64,000 nucleotides of DNA from Lonicera japonica. Taxonomy: Eukaryota; Streptophyta; Magnoliopsida; Dipsacales; Caprifoliaceae. Of the stretch, positions 45,961-58,030 are shown piece by piece. Below the pieces are notes generated by a model. The model was not told where the DNA came from. It saw nothing but the letters and a program-made list of their open reading frames with translations, and did not search any database. The stretch's first letter is position 1. Each line of letters opens with the position of its first letter. The stretch lies in the NCBI GenBank assembly GCA_021464415.1, contig CM038471.1, positions 35,933,234 to 35,997,233 of the forward strand. The letters run 5' to 3'. A program made the translations under genes and the position numbers.

Positions 45961-47010
45961 TGCATGTTTGTGAACATTCTGCTTCTAACGTAATCAATTG
46001 TGATGAATGAAACTTGTTCCGTTTTGCAAAAGCAGTTCAAGATTTCAATCTCCAATATTTGAGCAGAGGGAGAAAAGGAAGCAGTTCAATCATGAGAGAT
46101 ACTGCATACAATAACGTAATCACTACTATAAGCAAATATGTTGATTGCTGCCTTTGTAACCTTCTGTCATTCCTTCCGCCTGTTTATTTAACAAAAATAT
46201 TTTAAGATTATATTCCAAATGGGGTAAAGAGAAACTTTGCATCGCTATACATAGAATTAATGTAATTGCTGAAGGTCACCTACACTTTTTCCTTTTGAAT
46301 TTATGCTTGTTTATGTAACTGTGCGAAATCAAATAGGAGGATAAAAGGCACAAACCCATGAATCAACGACTTGAAATATTTTGGGAACCAAAAATCTTCG
46401 TCAGGAATTTCCTTAAACATGTAGTAGAGGAAGTATGTTCTTGTGCTTAATTTTAGTGCTGGAAAATCGCGATGTGACTCCTCGATAGTTGAGATACTTC
46501 CATTGCCTTCTTCTTGGTCACGGTGGTACACAATTTTAAAACCGCATTCCTTCACCACAAATTCATTAGAATAAAACATAATAGTAATTTCATCTCCAGC
46601 CTCCAACTGATTCCCAAACCTCCATCAGCTTATCCATTCAAAATCTTTATTACTATTATATGGAGCACGAAGTAGTTTGGGCAGTATATCCATGTGAGTT
46701 CCTTTGTCTTATTCTCAATTTTAACATAAATCCAAAGTATGGGTCTAATGAATTTCGTTTGCTCAGACATACACCACACATTCAAGCATTGGATTCTATG
46801 AGTAGGAAGCGAAGGATAGCAAAACATATCGATGAACCCTCAATTTTTTCACCTGAAAAGATTGGAATTGCCCCACTCGAAAAATATATGCTAAATATAC
46901 CATACTCGAACGTACCCTGTGCCACATGAATCCTAATGTTATTTACTTATTGGAATATATCTGAAGGTAAGATATTGTTTACAAACATATATATACAGAG
47001 AGGGTACCTG

Positions 47011-47190
47011 TATTAAATTTAGAGAAAACAAAAATTCTTTTATTCCCTGATAATAAAGAATGAAAACAATGCACCTTATATAGGAAATAAACACAACTCC
47101 TAATTAACCTAGAGTCCCTATCAAGGTGGGGTTCTACCCACAAATAAAATAACATAAATAACTAAAATAAATTCTACTGAATTATCAATA
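47011..47190 (-). repeat. 3' LTR of the copia element
   Basis: 180 bases; a TATATAAG box (minus sense) lies at 47075-47082. Preceded in element sense by the purine-rich GAGGGAGAG. Confidence 0.93.
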
Positions 47191-47197
47191 CTCTCCC

Positions 47198-48800
47198 TCA
47201 AGTTGGTGCGAAGATATCCGTCATGCCCAACCTACTCACTTGAAATTCGAATGGTTGCCTTAACAGGCCCTTGGTCAAAATATCTGCAACTTGTTGATTA
47301 GATGGAACAAAGGGAGTACATATAATTCCACCTTCTAGTTTCTCTTTGATGAAGTGCCTATCAATCTCAACATGTTTTGTCCTATCATGTAAGACCGGAT
47401 TGTGGGCAATACTGATAACAGCTTTGTTATCGCAGTATAGCTTCATCGGGAGACTTATTGGCCTTTTGAGTTCCTCTAAGACCCTTTGTAGCCAAAGAAC
47501 TTCACATACTCCTTGAGCCATGGATCTAAACTCATCTTCTGCACTACTTCTAGCGACAACATTTTGCTTCTTGCTTCTCCATGTAACCAAGTTGCCCCAA
47601 AGAAACGTACAGTAGCCAGACGTGGACCGTCTATCAGTAACCGAGCCAGCCCAATCAACATCGGTATACACCTCTATCCCTCTTTTATCGTTCTTCCTGA
47701 AGAACAGACCCTTCCCTGGGGAGCCTTTGAGGTAACGAAGAATACGGTACACAGCCTCTAGATGCTCTTCACATGGTGACTGCATCAACTGACTAACCAT
47801 GCTCACAGCGAAAGCAATGTCAGGGCGCGTATGAGACAAGTAGATTAATTTCCCAACTAACCTTTAGTATCTCCCTGTTTCGACTGGAACACCATCTTTA
47901 ACATCTCCTAGCTTGGTACCCAGTTCTATAGGAGTATCCGATGGCTTACACCCACTCATCCCAGTTTCTGACAGCAGATCCAAAATATATTTCCGTTGTG
48001 ATACGACAATACCACTTTTTGACTGGGCCATCTCCATTCCAAGAAAGTATCGTAGGTCACCAAGATCCTTAATCTTAAATTCTCTAGCAAGATTTCGCTT
48101 CAGTCGATTCATTTCTTCAACATCATCCCCTGTCAAAATCATATTATCCACATAAATAATGAGAACAGAAAGTTCGTTTCTTGTGGACGTCTTTGTGAAG
48201 AGAGTATGATCAGACTGCCCTTGATTATATCCTTGGCCCTTGAGGAACTTCGTTAATCTTTCGAACCACGCCCTAGGGGATTGTTTAAGGCCATACAAAG
48301 ACCTCTTTAGCTTGCAGATTTTTGTCCCAAATTCCTCAGTAAAACCAGGTGGAGGTTCCATATAGACTTCCTCTTATAGGTTTTCATTCAAGAAGGCATT
48401 CTTCACATCTAACTGATTCAGAGGTCAGTCCAAGTTAGCTGCATCTGATAAGAGAACCCGAATTGTATTTAATTTTTCCACGAGAGAAAATGTTTCGGAG
48501 TAGTCGACTCCATACGTTTGAGTGAAGCCTTTAGCCACCAGACGAGCCTTGTACCGTTCCACTGACCCATGTGAGTTATACTTCACAGTAAATACCCATT
48601 TACACCCAACAACTGTCTTTTCTTTTGGAAGCTTTACTTTCTCCCAAGTAGCATTCTTCTCCAGCGTTCTTATCTCCTCATACACTGCTTCTCTCCACTC
48701 CGGAACATTTAGAGCATCCTGAACATTGTTAGGAATAACCACATTCGACACACGAGAGATAAATACAGAATAGGAGGGTGAGATATTTTTATATGACATA
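47198..48800 (-). pseudogene. Copia reverse transcriptase and RNase H
   Basis: Element reverse transcriptase copies RNA to DNA; RNase H degrades the template. The RT part starts [18 protein letters not shown], then [20 protein letters not shown], later RSLYGLKQSPRAWF and the active-site loop LIIYVDNMILTG, then FKIKDLGDLRYFLGMEM. The usual YVDD is YVDN, which should abolish metal binding. RNase H shows VYTDVDWAGSVTDRRSTSGY, then CDNKAVISIAHNPVLHDRTK and VADILTKGL. Frames 48799-48425, 48361-47864 and 47839-47198 are separated by stops near 48420, 48375 and 47862. Non-functional. Confidence 0.92.
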
Positions 48801-48889
48801 AAGTTCGAAATAGGATATTTGGGAGATTTCGTACACGCTCTGACTCCTTTTCTAAGAGCAATAGGGAGATCAAGTTGATCAGACTGAGT

Positions 48890-49690
48890 TTACTCGATAT
48901 TAGCTTGAGAACTACCTTCAGGTATCTCGGAAGAGTCATCGTGATTATCATGATCCACTTCCAGGTTGGATTCTTGGGGTTGCAGAGGGATGGTTTCTTT
49001 CCTTCCTTGTTCTAGATTTTTTCTAGAATAAACAAGACCTTTATACCGTTTTTCACACATCTCTGGTCCATCGGTAGTCAGATTTTGGGATGACACTAAC
49101 CCTGGTTGTTCACCATTACCAACATAAGTATCTTCAATATTTAATTCATTTGTTTTCCCAGATTGTGTGTTAAAATAATTAGGTACTTGTTCATACAAAA
49201 CATCAACGAATGAATTATCAAAACCACAACCACCGTCTTCACTCATGCTCTCCCCCTGAAGATGGGAGTTGTAATAGGATTGCCCTTCGAAGAAGGTAAC
49301 ATCCATAGAAATGTATAATTTCTTGAAAGTCGGATCAAAACATTTATACCCTTTCTGATTTGTAGGATAGCCTACAAAAATACATTTGTGTGCATTGGAT
49401 CAAGTTTAGAATTTTTGGGGTCATGATTATGAACAAAGGCAACACTTCCAAATATTTTTAAGGGAATATCCCCTAATAACCGAGTGTTGGGAAATATGTC
49501 AGAAAGCAATTTGATAGGGGCTTTAAATTTTAAAGTTCGTGTTGGAAGTCGGTTAATAAGGTAAGTAGCAGTCAAAATAGCATCTCCCCAAAGGTATTTT
49601 GGAACTTTAGTTTGAAAAATCAAAGCTCGAGCAACTTCAAGTAGATGTCTATTTTTTCTTTCGGCAACTCCATTCTGTTGAGGAGTATAA
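48890..49690 (-). pseudogene. Copia integrase C-terminal part
   Basis: The frame reads PQQNGVAERKNRHLLEVARA, then FQTKVPKYLWGDAILTATYL and INRLPTRTLKFKAPIKLL, the characteristic end of the copia integrase core (catalytic Glu in 'QNGVAERKN'). A stop interrupts at 49372, then the long spacer before RT (49306-48890) with GESMSEDGGCGFDNSF follows. The 5' part of the core lies beyond the solo LTR at 51113. Confidence 0.88.
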
Positions 49691-49697
49691 TTACAAG

Positions 49698-51112
49698 TGT
49701 AGGTCGGAAAATACCTTAGAGGGGGGGTGAATAGGGTTTTTGAAACTTAATCGTATTTTAAAATCAATTTAAAAGTATTATGTCTATATTTATCAAGCAA
49801 TCAACAACAAAGATAATTCCAAGCACAATGAACAAATAGCACAATATAATAGAGCAAGAGATAGAAAGATAGGACCAATCAAAGTCGAAGATTTTTTGTC
49901 CACACGGTTCGGCTTGTTACCCCTACTCCGCGCTCGGTTAGTTTCTCGAGAAATTCCACTATAATCGATCTCCTTCCGGGTGAAGATCAAACCACTACAA
50001 GTGTATTCTTCTCACACACTCTTACAAATATTGAGAACACCCTCAATACTTTCACAAGAAATTCCTCTTGCTATTTTAAGAGATACACCTCTCACAAATA
50101 TGATTTGAATAAGTTTTGGTGACTAACACCAATGTACAATAGCTCTCGTGTATAACAAATTACAAATAAAGCTCACACTAAGAGATATCAATTTTGATCA
50201 ATGAATATAAGCTTAAAGAATGAGAAGATTGATCAATGACTTAGCTTTTAAACTTGAATAATATGAACATATGAAATATGGGTTTGTAAGATCATTCAAG
50301 TAGTTTAAAATGAGTCTAAGAACTCATATATATAGCTTGAAAAAGCTTGTAGCCGTTTGTGGTGGAAACATGAAGTTATGGGTCAAAAGAGATAAAAAGC
50401 TGAAGATCCAACGGCTAGTTTCAGGCCATCAGTCGACTGAGCAATGCTCATCAGTCGACTGAGTGGCCATCAGTCGATTGAGCAATGCTCATCAGTCGAC
50501 TTAGTGGCCATCAGTCGACTGAGCAAAGCCCATCAGTCGACTGATGGTGTCCACTAGTCTACTACCAATTTTGCCAAAAATCCAATTTTTCACAATTTTG
50601 TATTTTAGCTCTAAAATCAATTTTGAAGCTTGGGGAACTTAAAATATGAGTATCTAAGACTTCTAGTATAGTTTTTGTATCAAAAGTAATTCATACAAAT
50701 TTATAGAGAATTTTTAAAGAATACTAGTTTTCGGTAAAATACGTTTTTAAAGGCAAAACTAGTTTTGATCAATCTTGTCATGGTTAAATCAATGTATGAG
50801 CTATATGAATGATCAATGATATCTATTACATAAAATCTAAGCACTCACTCATATTATAAACGCTTCAAGTCTTCGTGATGCTTGATTTTCATCGTTTATA
50901 TTCTTCTTTGGCTTTTGTACTAGGATGCCATTGAAGGTGTATTGATAGAGGTGTGCAATGCTTGTAGATGGATGATCTTGATTCCGGCTTTTCGATTAAA
51001 TCCATGTATGATCAATTATAGTGGCTAACTTCAAACAACAACTAAGTTAAATTACACATGGTTTACTTTATTGTTATTATCAAAACAAGATTTAGTGACT
51101 TTCAAGTCAACA
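49698..51112. repeat. Solo LTR nested in copia integrase
   Basis: 1415 bases starting TGTAGGTCGGAAAATACC, then TTAGAGGGGGGGTGAATAGG, and ending ACTTTCAAGTCAACA (TG...CA), flanked by ACAAG on both sides (49693-49697 and 51113-51117). Removing it restores the integrase frame across the site. It has no internal region, so it is the product of LTR-LTR recombination of a larger element. Apart from the palindromic array it holds nothing coding. Confidence 0.9.
50427..50550. repeat. Array of CAGTCGACTG palindromes in the solo LTR
   Basis: Six copies of CATCAGTCGACTGAG or one-base variants begin near 50427, 50449, 50467, 50489, 50507 and 50530. Spacing alternates about 22 and 18 bases, with AATGCT and TGGC linkers, so the real unit is about 40 bases. 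Each core is a perfect 10-base palindrome holding a SalI-type GTCGAC. Confidence 0.9.
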
Positions 51113-51117
51113 ACAAG

Positions 51118-51983
51118 AACTTTGATGAATTATCCCATTTGTGACGAAAAAATCCCCTAAAAATTCTTTCCCGTTATCACTTTGAAAAATTTTAATTTTG
51201 GTTTGAAACTGTGTGTATCATGGTGTAAAAGTTTTGAAACACACTCCCAACTTCTGATTTTTCTTTTAAGAGAAAGACCCAACATACTCTAGTGTGGTCA
51301 TCAATGAAAGTCACAAACCAACGTTTGCCAGACCAAGTGGGCACTCTAGAGGGACTCTAAACATCACTATGAATAAAGGTGAAAGGTTGTGATTTCTTAT
51401 ATGGTTGAGACGGAAAAACCGTGCGTTGATGTTTTGCTAATTCAAAAGATTCACACCTAAATTTAAGCAATTTTTTATTCATTAATAACTTGGGAAACAA
51501 ATACTTTAAATACTGAAAGTTTGGATGTCCTAACCTATAATGCCATAGCAAAATCTGACTATCATTAGAAACAGAAATAGAATTAAAACAAGTCTGCCGG
51601 TCTTGCCTTCCAGAGGTAGACCCATTATTGAAGAAGTAGAGACCCCCATCATGTTTAGCAACCCCAATCGTCTTCCCTGAATTTGAATCCTAAAATTCAC
51701 AATAAGAAGACCAAAAGTTAACTTGGTAATTGAGATCCAGAGCTAATTTGCTGACAGATATAAGATTATATGAGAAATTAGGGACATGTAAGACATCTTT
51801 AAGAGTGAGAGACGGAGAGACGATTATGGTTCCTTTGCCGGCAACCACAGCGAAAGAACCATCAGCAATTTTAACCTTTTGATTCCCTGCACACGGAGTA
51901 TAAGCCGAAATTTTTTTCGAGATACCGGTCATGTGATCAATGGCCCCTGAATCTAATATCCAGTTGGGATTTGATACAGACAA
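51118..51983 (-). pseudogene. Copia protease and N-terminal integrase
   Basis: The protease frame (51983-51690) shows NPNWILDSGAIDHMTG with the DSG active site. Next are the integrase zinc finger (LWHYRLGHPNFQYLKYLFPK, then CESFELAKHQRTVFP, where the family usually has CxxC; here the first pair is CESF) and HSDV followed by TAG at 51357-51359 in place of Trp. The core resumes with RWFVTFIDDHTRVCWVFLL and DNGKEF before the solo LTR at 51112. The protease processes the polyprotein and integrase inserts the cDNA; neither is intact. Confidence 0.88.
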
Positions 51984-53088
51984 TTGTAGCTATAAACTTA
52001 TTACTTGGCTGAGCTATGGAACATGAGGAGTCAGAGTTTCCTAAAGAATGAGCTTGAACCATTTTACACAGATGCTTTAACTGTTCCTTTGTGAATGGAA
52101 GTGGTTTTGAGGAAGATGGTGGCGCTGAATCTGCATTGCTTGCTTGGAATGCTCGTATTCCTCCCCTCGTTTTGTTATCACGCTTCTTCCAATTTGCTGG
52201 TTTACCATGAAGCTTCCAGCAACTATCCCTAGTATGACCTGACCACTTACAATGATCACAGCACAATTTCTGCTTTCCTCCCCGCTTATCACTGTCTACG
52301 GCTTTATCAAGGGCTACCAGTGAAGAGCCCTCACCATCTGTACGGGGCTCCCGTTCGTCTTTCAACATCACAGATCGTCGAGCCTCTTCTTTTTGTACCT
52401 CTAAAAACACCTCTTTAATAGTGGGCAAAGGTATTCTGCCTAAAATACGACCCTGAACTTCGTCTAGGTCCTTATTTAGTACAGCCAAGAAGACAAACAC
52501 CCGACCTCGCTCAACCTTTTTCTTGTAACGAGCACTATCATTCGGGTTTTCCCACTTTTCAGTTTCAAACAAATCCAACTCTTGCCATATGGCCACCATG
52601 TCATGGTAGTAGGCTGTAACCCCACGATTCCCTTGTTGCATCTTCCACAACTGGTTATTGAGTTCGAACATTTGAGAATAATTGTTTAGATCCAAGTACG
52701 TTTCCTTAACCGCGTGCCAGATATCTCGAGCGGTCGGTAGGAACATATAGGGTTTACCAAGTCCAGCCTCCATGGAATTGATCAACCATGAGGTACCCAT
52801 CGAATTCTCCTTGTGCCATGACTTCAAGCCCGGGTCATTAGATGGTGGTGGTACCACCTCACCATTCACATAACCTAATTTTCTTTTGCCGTCAATAAAC
52901 AGCCTCATTGATTGTGCCAATTCGATATAATTCCTTCCATTCAATTTATGACTAATATTGGCAACAAGATTTTCACTCACCGAATAAATATTAGCAAATT
53001 ATGACATAGTTTCTTTGAACGTAGAAGACGGGCTTGTGGTGGATCCACTAGCCGAATCTGTGAGACCCGAACTACTAGCACCCACCAT
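51937..53088 (-). pseudogene. Copia gag (UBN2-type) with zinc knuckle
   Basis: The gag ATG is probably at 53086-53088 (MVGASSSGLTDSASGS); an in-frame TAA follows at about 52999. From 52980 the frame is open for 347 codons: LNGRNYIELAQSMRLFIDGK, then KRKLGYVNG, a coat-protein core with SWLINSMEAGLGKPYMF, and a zinc knuckle CDHCKWSGHTRDSC (CX2CX4HX4C). Gag forms the virus-like particle and binds element RNA. Only the TAA near the start and a frame change into protease around 51960 spoil it. Confidence 0.9.
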
Positions 53089-53629
53089 AGCAAGTTTATA
53101 GTTCATATGGTAAGAGAATCAATCAAAAAAATATAGAAAGGATTGAACAGTACCCCCACTGGACGGAATATTAACTGAATAGTACCACACTGGACGGAAC
53201 AGTGCAACTGGCTCAAAACTATATTGACAGAACAGTAACTAAATAGTACCAAACTGGATTAAACTCACCAAGCCCAACTCTGGACGGAGTAGTACCAAAC
53301 CAAGGCCAGAATAAGGTGTGGAACAATGAGACGACCGGATCTGGAGATTTTGGTGATGATCGAAGTATCCACGCGCAGTGGATGTCGACGGTGCGTGAGA
53401 TCCACGCGTGGGGAGAGGTGGCGCATGTGGGCGCGTGAGGCGTTGGTTTCCGGCGCTGCTTCCAGGTTACACTCGTCGACTAATTCCGACCAAGCCTACG
53501 TGGTTGGTTTCAGGTGAAGACAACGGCGGCTAGGGTTTTTATGTGAGGCGCCGGCTAGGGTTTTTTTGGGCATGTGTTTTGGCTGGACCTAGACTGCCAA
53601 TGGAGTTCCTAACCTAATCTTTGATTCCA

Positions 53630-53809
53630 TATTAAATTTAGAGAGAACGAAAATTCTTTTATTCCATGATAATAAAGAATGAAAACAATGCACCTTATAT
53701 AGGAAATAAACACAACTCCTAATTAATCTAGAGTCCCTATCAAGGTGGGATTCTACCCACAAATAAAATAACATAAATAACTAAAATAAATACTATTGAA
53801 TTATCAATA
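53630..53809 (-). repeat. 5' LTR of the copia element
   Basis: 180 bases; a minus-sense TATATAAG at 53694-53701 is the likely TATA box. About seven differences from the 3' LTR. Confidence 0.93.
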
Positions 53810-56738
53810 ACCTGGATAAGATATTTCTTTGCATACTAAGCCATATTGGTTATTCCTGTGAAATCAAATTATGTTGTGGGTTATTTCTTGAAATAGTCTT
53901 ATAGTTCAACCAATTTATGGCAACCATGTAACAAGAGGTAAGCACTCCTATCTAGAGTCGTTACTTTTTCCAGAGATCTGCAATTTCTCACATCTATCCG
54001 ACCTGACTTAATCGATAAACCATTAAGGTCAAGTGATTGAAGCATGTGACATTTATATAAATAAAGGGAGTATAGCCCACTAAGGCTTCTGATGAAATTC
54101 AGTATTCTACGAAATGGATTTCTGTTTAAGTTCAAATATTGTACTGAGGGTAGGTTACCGAATGTCACAGGGAATGAATCATCAGATAGATTGCACCCGG
54201 ACATACTTAATTCTCTCAAAAAGAATGGTAAAGAAGCCCATAAAGTCTCAGGACCTTTCCTTGGTGTTGACACCATTGACCAAACTATCAGTTGCCACCA
54301 TTTAACCTCCCCACTGCTATTTGGGTTTATGGCAATCTCGTTAGCGTTATGCACTTCTAATGACTTCATATTTTTCATCTCACTTGGTAACTCACCAATA
54401 TTGCAACATGATATTACTAAAGTCTTTAGAGATCCTAGCTTGCCAATGTTTCTTGGGAGCTTCCTTAGTGTTTTACAATCTTTTAAATCAAGTATCAAGC
54501 ATCTCAAGGTTTCCGATGGATTCACAAACCTCAACCAAATTTACAGAACCCTTAAGGATTAATCTCTCAAGGTTGGGGAGGCCCAAGAAGTTGGGGGTTA
54601 TTTCAAGCCATTCTGAATAACTCAAATCAAGGATCTTTAATGATTCAAGAAATTGAAGGCAAAAAAAAGGGAAAAAAGGACTATTAATTCTAATATACTA
54701 AGTCATCACAAAATTGAGGAAAGAAGAAAAATTAATGAATATCATACCGGGGTTTCCTTCCAAACTTGTTTTAATCTACTATGACGAAAGTCAAGAGCAA
54801 CCAAGTTCTCCAATTTAAATTCAACCAGAATTTTAAAGGAAAACCATGCCAAGATAACCATAGTAAACTTTTAGGGAAATTCTTATAGCTTCCCTTAACT
54901 TGTGCATAATTGAGCTTAAGTAGCCATAGTTTTCTCATACTTTTAAATGCATCAGCTCTCAAGCGTATGCCATTTGGACTTTTTAAAGTTGTGCTTGCTG
55001 ATTCTCCAGAGAAAAAGCTTGAACAACGTCGCTTTAATGAGCGTCAACAATATTGATTTGTCATGAAATTCCTCATAACGGCATTTTTTTTCATGATTAG
55101 CAACTTCCTTCAACATATGTATGTCAAGGGTAAGGCTTTCAACTGTTTTTGTACCCTATTAAAAGAGGAATATGAAAAACATGTAAAAAAAACTGGATCA
55201 ATTATGAATATACGCAAACTAGGAAACAAAAATGAGATTTTTTTATCGTTTTATTTTTTAATACGCTAATGGCATCCCCATTATGCCATAGTCTACTACA
55301 CTCTCCTGCCTCCTGCGATTCTTGGCGTATAATTTCTCATCCTATTTCTTGAATTAGTCTATGCATTCCCAACACTTCATAACTGTCCCTTTCCAAGAGA
55401 CATCGATAAATTAGATTTTGAATTCCAATTTTTGCGCGAAGGTCACATTTCTCTAGTATTTTGATTGCTTAATTCTTATTTATTCCAACAAAGAAGCAAG
55501 CAATGTCGAGGAATAATCTTTTGCCGTAGTCATCTTGTAAAGAGTCATAACTGATTTTAAGTTTCTTAAGGATTTTACTGTGACGTATTGCTTCTAGTTT
55601 TGCTAATTGGCTGACCCATTCATCTCCTGTTTTCCTGGACAAAGAAGAACTTACAACTTTAAGAGCTAATGGAAGCCTTTCATAAATTTGCACCGCCCTT
55701 TTCGTGTGCTCTATATAACTTCTGAGAGGAAAATTTTCTCCAAAGGCATGCAAACTGAAGAGCTTAATTGATTCACCTTGACCCAATTTTTTAACCCTAA
55801 AAATCTGATTAGGTTTTAGCAACCTCTCATTTCTAGTAGTTATGATAACTTTACTTCATGGGAAAAGCGAATCTTGCATTCCGAGTAGGGCATATATTTG
55901 ATTCACTTCTTCCGCATCATCAAGAACGAGGAACACCTTCTTTTGACATATAACATTTCTGATCTTGCTTAGCCCTTCATCAACGTTATTAATTTTTCCT
56001 TGTTTCCTTTTGGAAATATCTGATAGAAGTTGTCTTTGTAAGCAAAGTAAACCGTTAGGTTGTTTTAATACTTCCCTGATGTTTCCTAGAAAGCTACTGC
56101 CCTCAAAGCTATCAAAGTTTTGATTATAGACATATTTTGCGATGGTTGTCTTTCCAATGCCACCCATCCCACAAATAGCACATACTTTATCATCATTTGA
56201 ACTTTCTTGCAGCCACATACTTATATTTTTGGACCAAGAATCTATCCCAATTATGTATGGAGCAAAATCCAAGGCTATGCAACTCAATTTATTTACAATC
56301 ACTTTTACAATTTTTTTGATAAACTTGGATTCATGCCTACAAATTCAATCTATTTAAAGAAGAATGGTAAATAATCAGATATACCGAGACTTTAAATAAA
56401 TTACAAGATATTGTAGGAACAACAATAACATAAACAACAACAACAATACAACTGTATCATCTCAAATTAAGAGTCATGTTTCATTTTCATTATACTCTTA
56501 TGCATTTATTAGGATTGCATCACCATTTTCTTTGAATTTCGTAAAAGTCAAATAAGAATGACTGAACTTTTAGGAAAGGCAAACCAACGAAACCTTAACT
56601 ATAAGAGACTGCCTCCATGGTTCACAACGTACTTCTCCTTTTGAGTTTCTAATTGAATTAGGACGAACAGAGTAGGAATTATTAATTAAGGTACCCCTGA
56701 TTGCTTCCTAAGTAATGAATTGAGAGCAAGTTTGTTGA

Positions 56739-56985
56739 AAAGCTTTGGCTCAGTGGAACTAGTCCTCATCTTGTACTTATGAGCTTCAAAGATGGCAGAA
56801 TTTATTTCTTTTTTCTTTGTTAGTTCTTTTATTGTTAGGATATATGAGTAATATTTTTGTTAGATGTTTGGGTGGACCGCTGGTCCATCATCTTTTCTTT
56901 TGGCTTTGTAATTGTACTCTAGTGCTTGCTTTTTATGATTATCAGCACTAAAAGCAGTTGTTTTTGATAAAAAAATAAAAATAAA
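56739..56985 (+). mobile_element. Short retroposon (SINE or LINE 3' end), block B copy
   Basis: Counterpart of 10001-10243, starting AAGCTTTGGCTCAGTGG and ending in an A-rich tail that differs in length. Present in A and B and missing from TNL-C. Confidence 0.4.
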
Positions 56986-57444
56986 AAATCTTATTCAAGT
57001 AGTTATGAAAATAATAACATTCCAAGGATGATAATGGCAACAGTAATACTGTAGCCATATTTTAGTTATAATTTTCTGATCAAATTACTTAATTAACCTG
57101 AAGAATATTCAAATGGATGAATAGTGGAGAAATTGTAAACTACTTTAGGGTTTTATTAGCTATGCTAAATTGCTAATTGTATAATCACAAATAAACAAAA
57201 TAGCTATAAAAATTCATTTACCCATCAAATGAAGGAGGAATGGTGGAAAAATTGTAATATTCATCAAGGATAATTATGGGGATAGTAACACAAGTGTAGC
57301 GTTAATACAGGTGTATTTAGCTATATATATTTTTATCAGATTGCTTAATTTTCCTGAAAAACATCCAAATGGATCCGATGAACAGTGAGCAACTGTAAAC
57401 TAACTACTTTTTCCAAAATTGCAAAAAAATAACTATTTTTTCTA

Positions 57445-57595
57445 ACATCGTCAATGTTGACCTATCTTGCAACCACATATTTATTTCTTTGACTCGAGAA
57501 TCTATTCCAATTATGTGCGTAGCAACACCAAGGCTGTGTGACTCAATTTGTCTCTTGTGACTTGTGTAATTTTGTGGATAAACTTAAATTCATGC
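57445..57595 (-). pseudogene. Second NB-ARC exon relic, block B
   Basis: Counterpart of 11985-12128. The minus strand reads HEFKFIHKITQVTRDKLSH, then, after a frameshift, EINMWLQD. The acceptor is lost here (TAC in place of TAG). Similarity to NB-ARC stops before the P-loop. Confidence 0.7.
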
Positions 57596-57714
57596 GTACA
57601 ATCCCGTCAAATTGGATAGGAATTTTAGATAATCAGATATACCAAGACTTTAAGTAACATACAAAATCTTGTGAAAACAACAATAACAAAAACAATCACT
57701 ACAAGAAACATGAC

Positions 57715-58030
57715 TTTTGCTGGCGCATTACCTTAAACGCGTCAGGAAAGAGTACCTATGCTGGCGCCTTTGGAACACGCGCGCCGGTATAGGAACAAGG
57801 CAGTTGAGAAAATTAGAGTACTTTTGCCGGCGCAACAATAGCGTCACTAAAAGTCATACCTTATTTTTCCCGGCGCGCTAATATAAACACGTCGGCATAA
57901 GGTGTCCAAAAAAATTGGCGCAAATATTACGCGCCTTTAATTTTATGGAAACAATAATTTTCATATAAAAAGCTTTTTTTTTTTTTAAGAAATTACATTC
58001 GCCGGCGCGAAAGACGCGCCAGGAAAAAGT
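57715..58030. repeat. CACTA left subterminal repeats
   Basis: Repeated GCTGGCGC, GCCGGCGC and ACGCGTC-like words in both orientations, e.g. TTTGCTGGCGCATTACC, CGCGCGCCGGTATAGG, TTGCCGGCGCAACAATAG. GC-rich islands in AT-rich DNA. Confidence 0.85.

Larger units (their letters stand above)
47011..53809 (-). mobile_element. Ty1/copia retrotransposon (inactive)
   Basis: 6.8 kb with 180-base LTRs (47011-47190 and 53630-53809) that differ at about seven positions. The element reads on the minus strand; its LTRs start TATTGATAATTC and end AAATTTAATA rather than TG...CA. Target duplication ACCTG (47006-47010 and 53810-53814), with the empty site intact in block A at 7064-7070. Beside the 5' LTR is TGGAATCAAAGATTAG, a degenerate initiator-Met tRNA primer site; a GAGGGAGAG purine tract precedes the 3' LTR. 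Gag, protease, integrase, RT and RNase H are all present in order but carry stops and frameshifts, and a solo LTR sits in integrase. Confidence 0.95.
46301..56336 (-). pseudogene. TNL-B: NB-ARC-LRR-C-JID pseudogene split by a copia element, no TIR
   Basis: Block B counterpart of TNL-A. Exon 2 (56336 to about 55258) encodes KNISMWLQ, P-loop GMGGIGKTT, kinase-2 VFLVLDDAEE, LPLAL and MHR. Exon 3 is 55155-54748, exon 4 about 54650 to the copia insertion, and exon 5 is 46916-46301. Lesions: Gly to TGA at 55856-55858, Tyr to TAA at 55469-55471, Arg to TGA at 55337-55339, exon 2 donor GT changed to AT, exon 4 acceptor AG changed to AA, frameshift in exon 3 near 54830, stops at the end of exon 4, frameshift and TGA in exon 5 near 46630, and a changed C-terminus. 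The copia element lies at the exon 4/intron 4 border. No TIR exon. A clear pseudogene. Confidence 0.9.

Noticed and set aside
50427..50550. CRISPR-like array
   Set aside because: The repeats are 14-15 bases with constant linkers of 4-8 bases and sit in a plant solo LTR; no variable spacers or cas genes.
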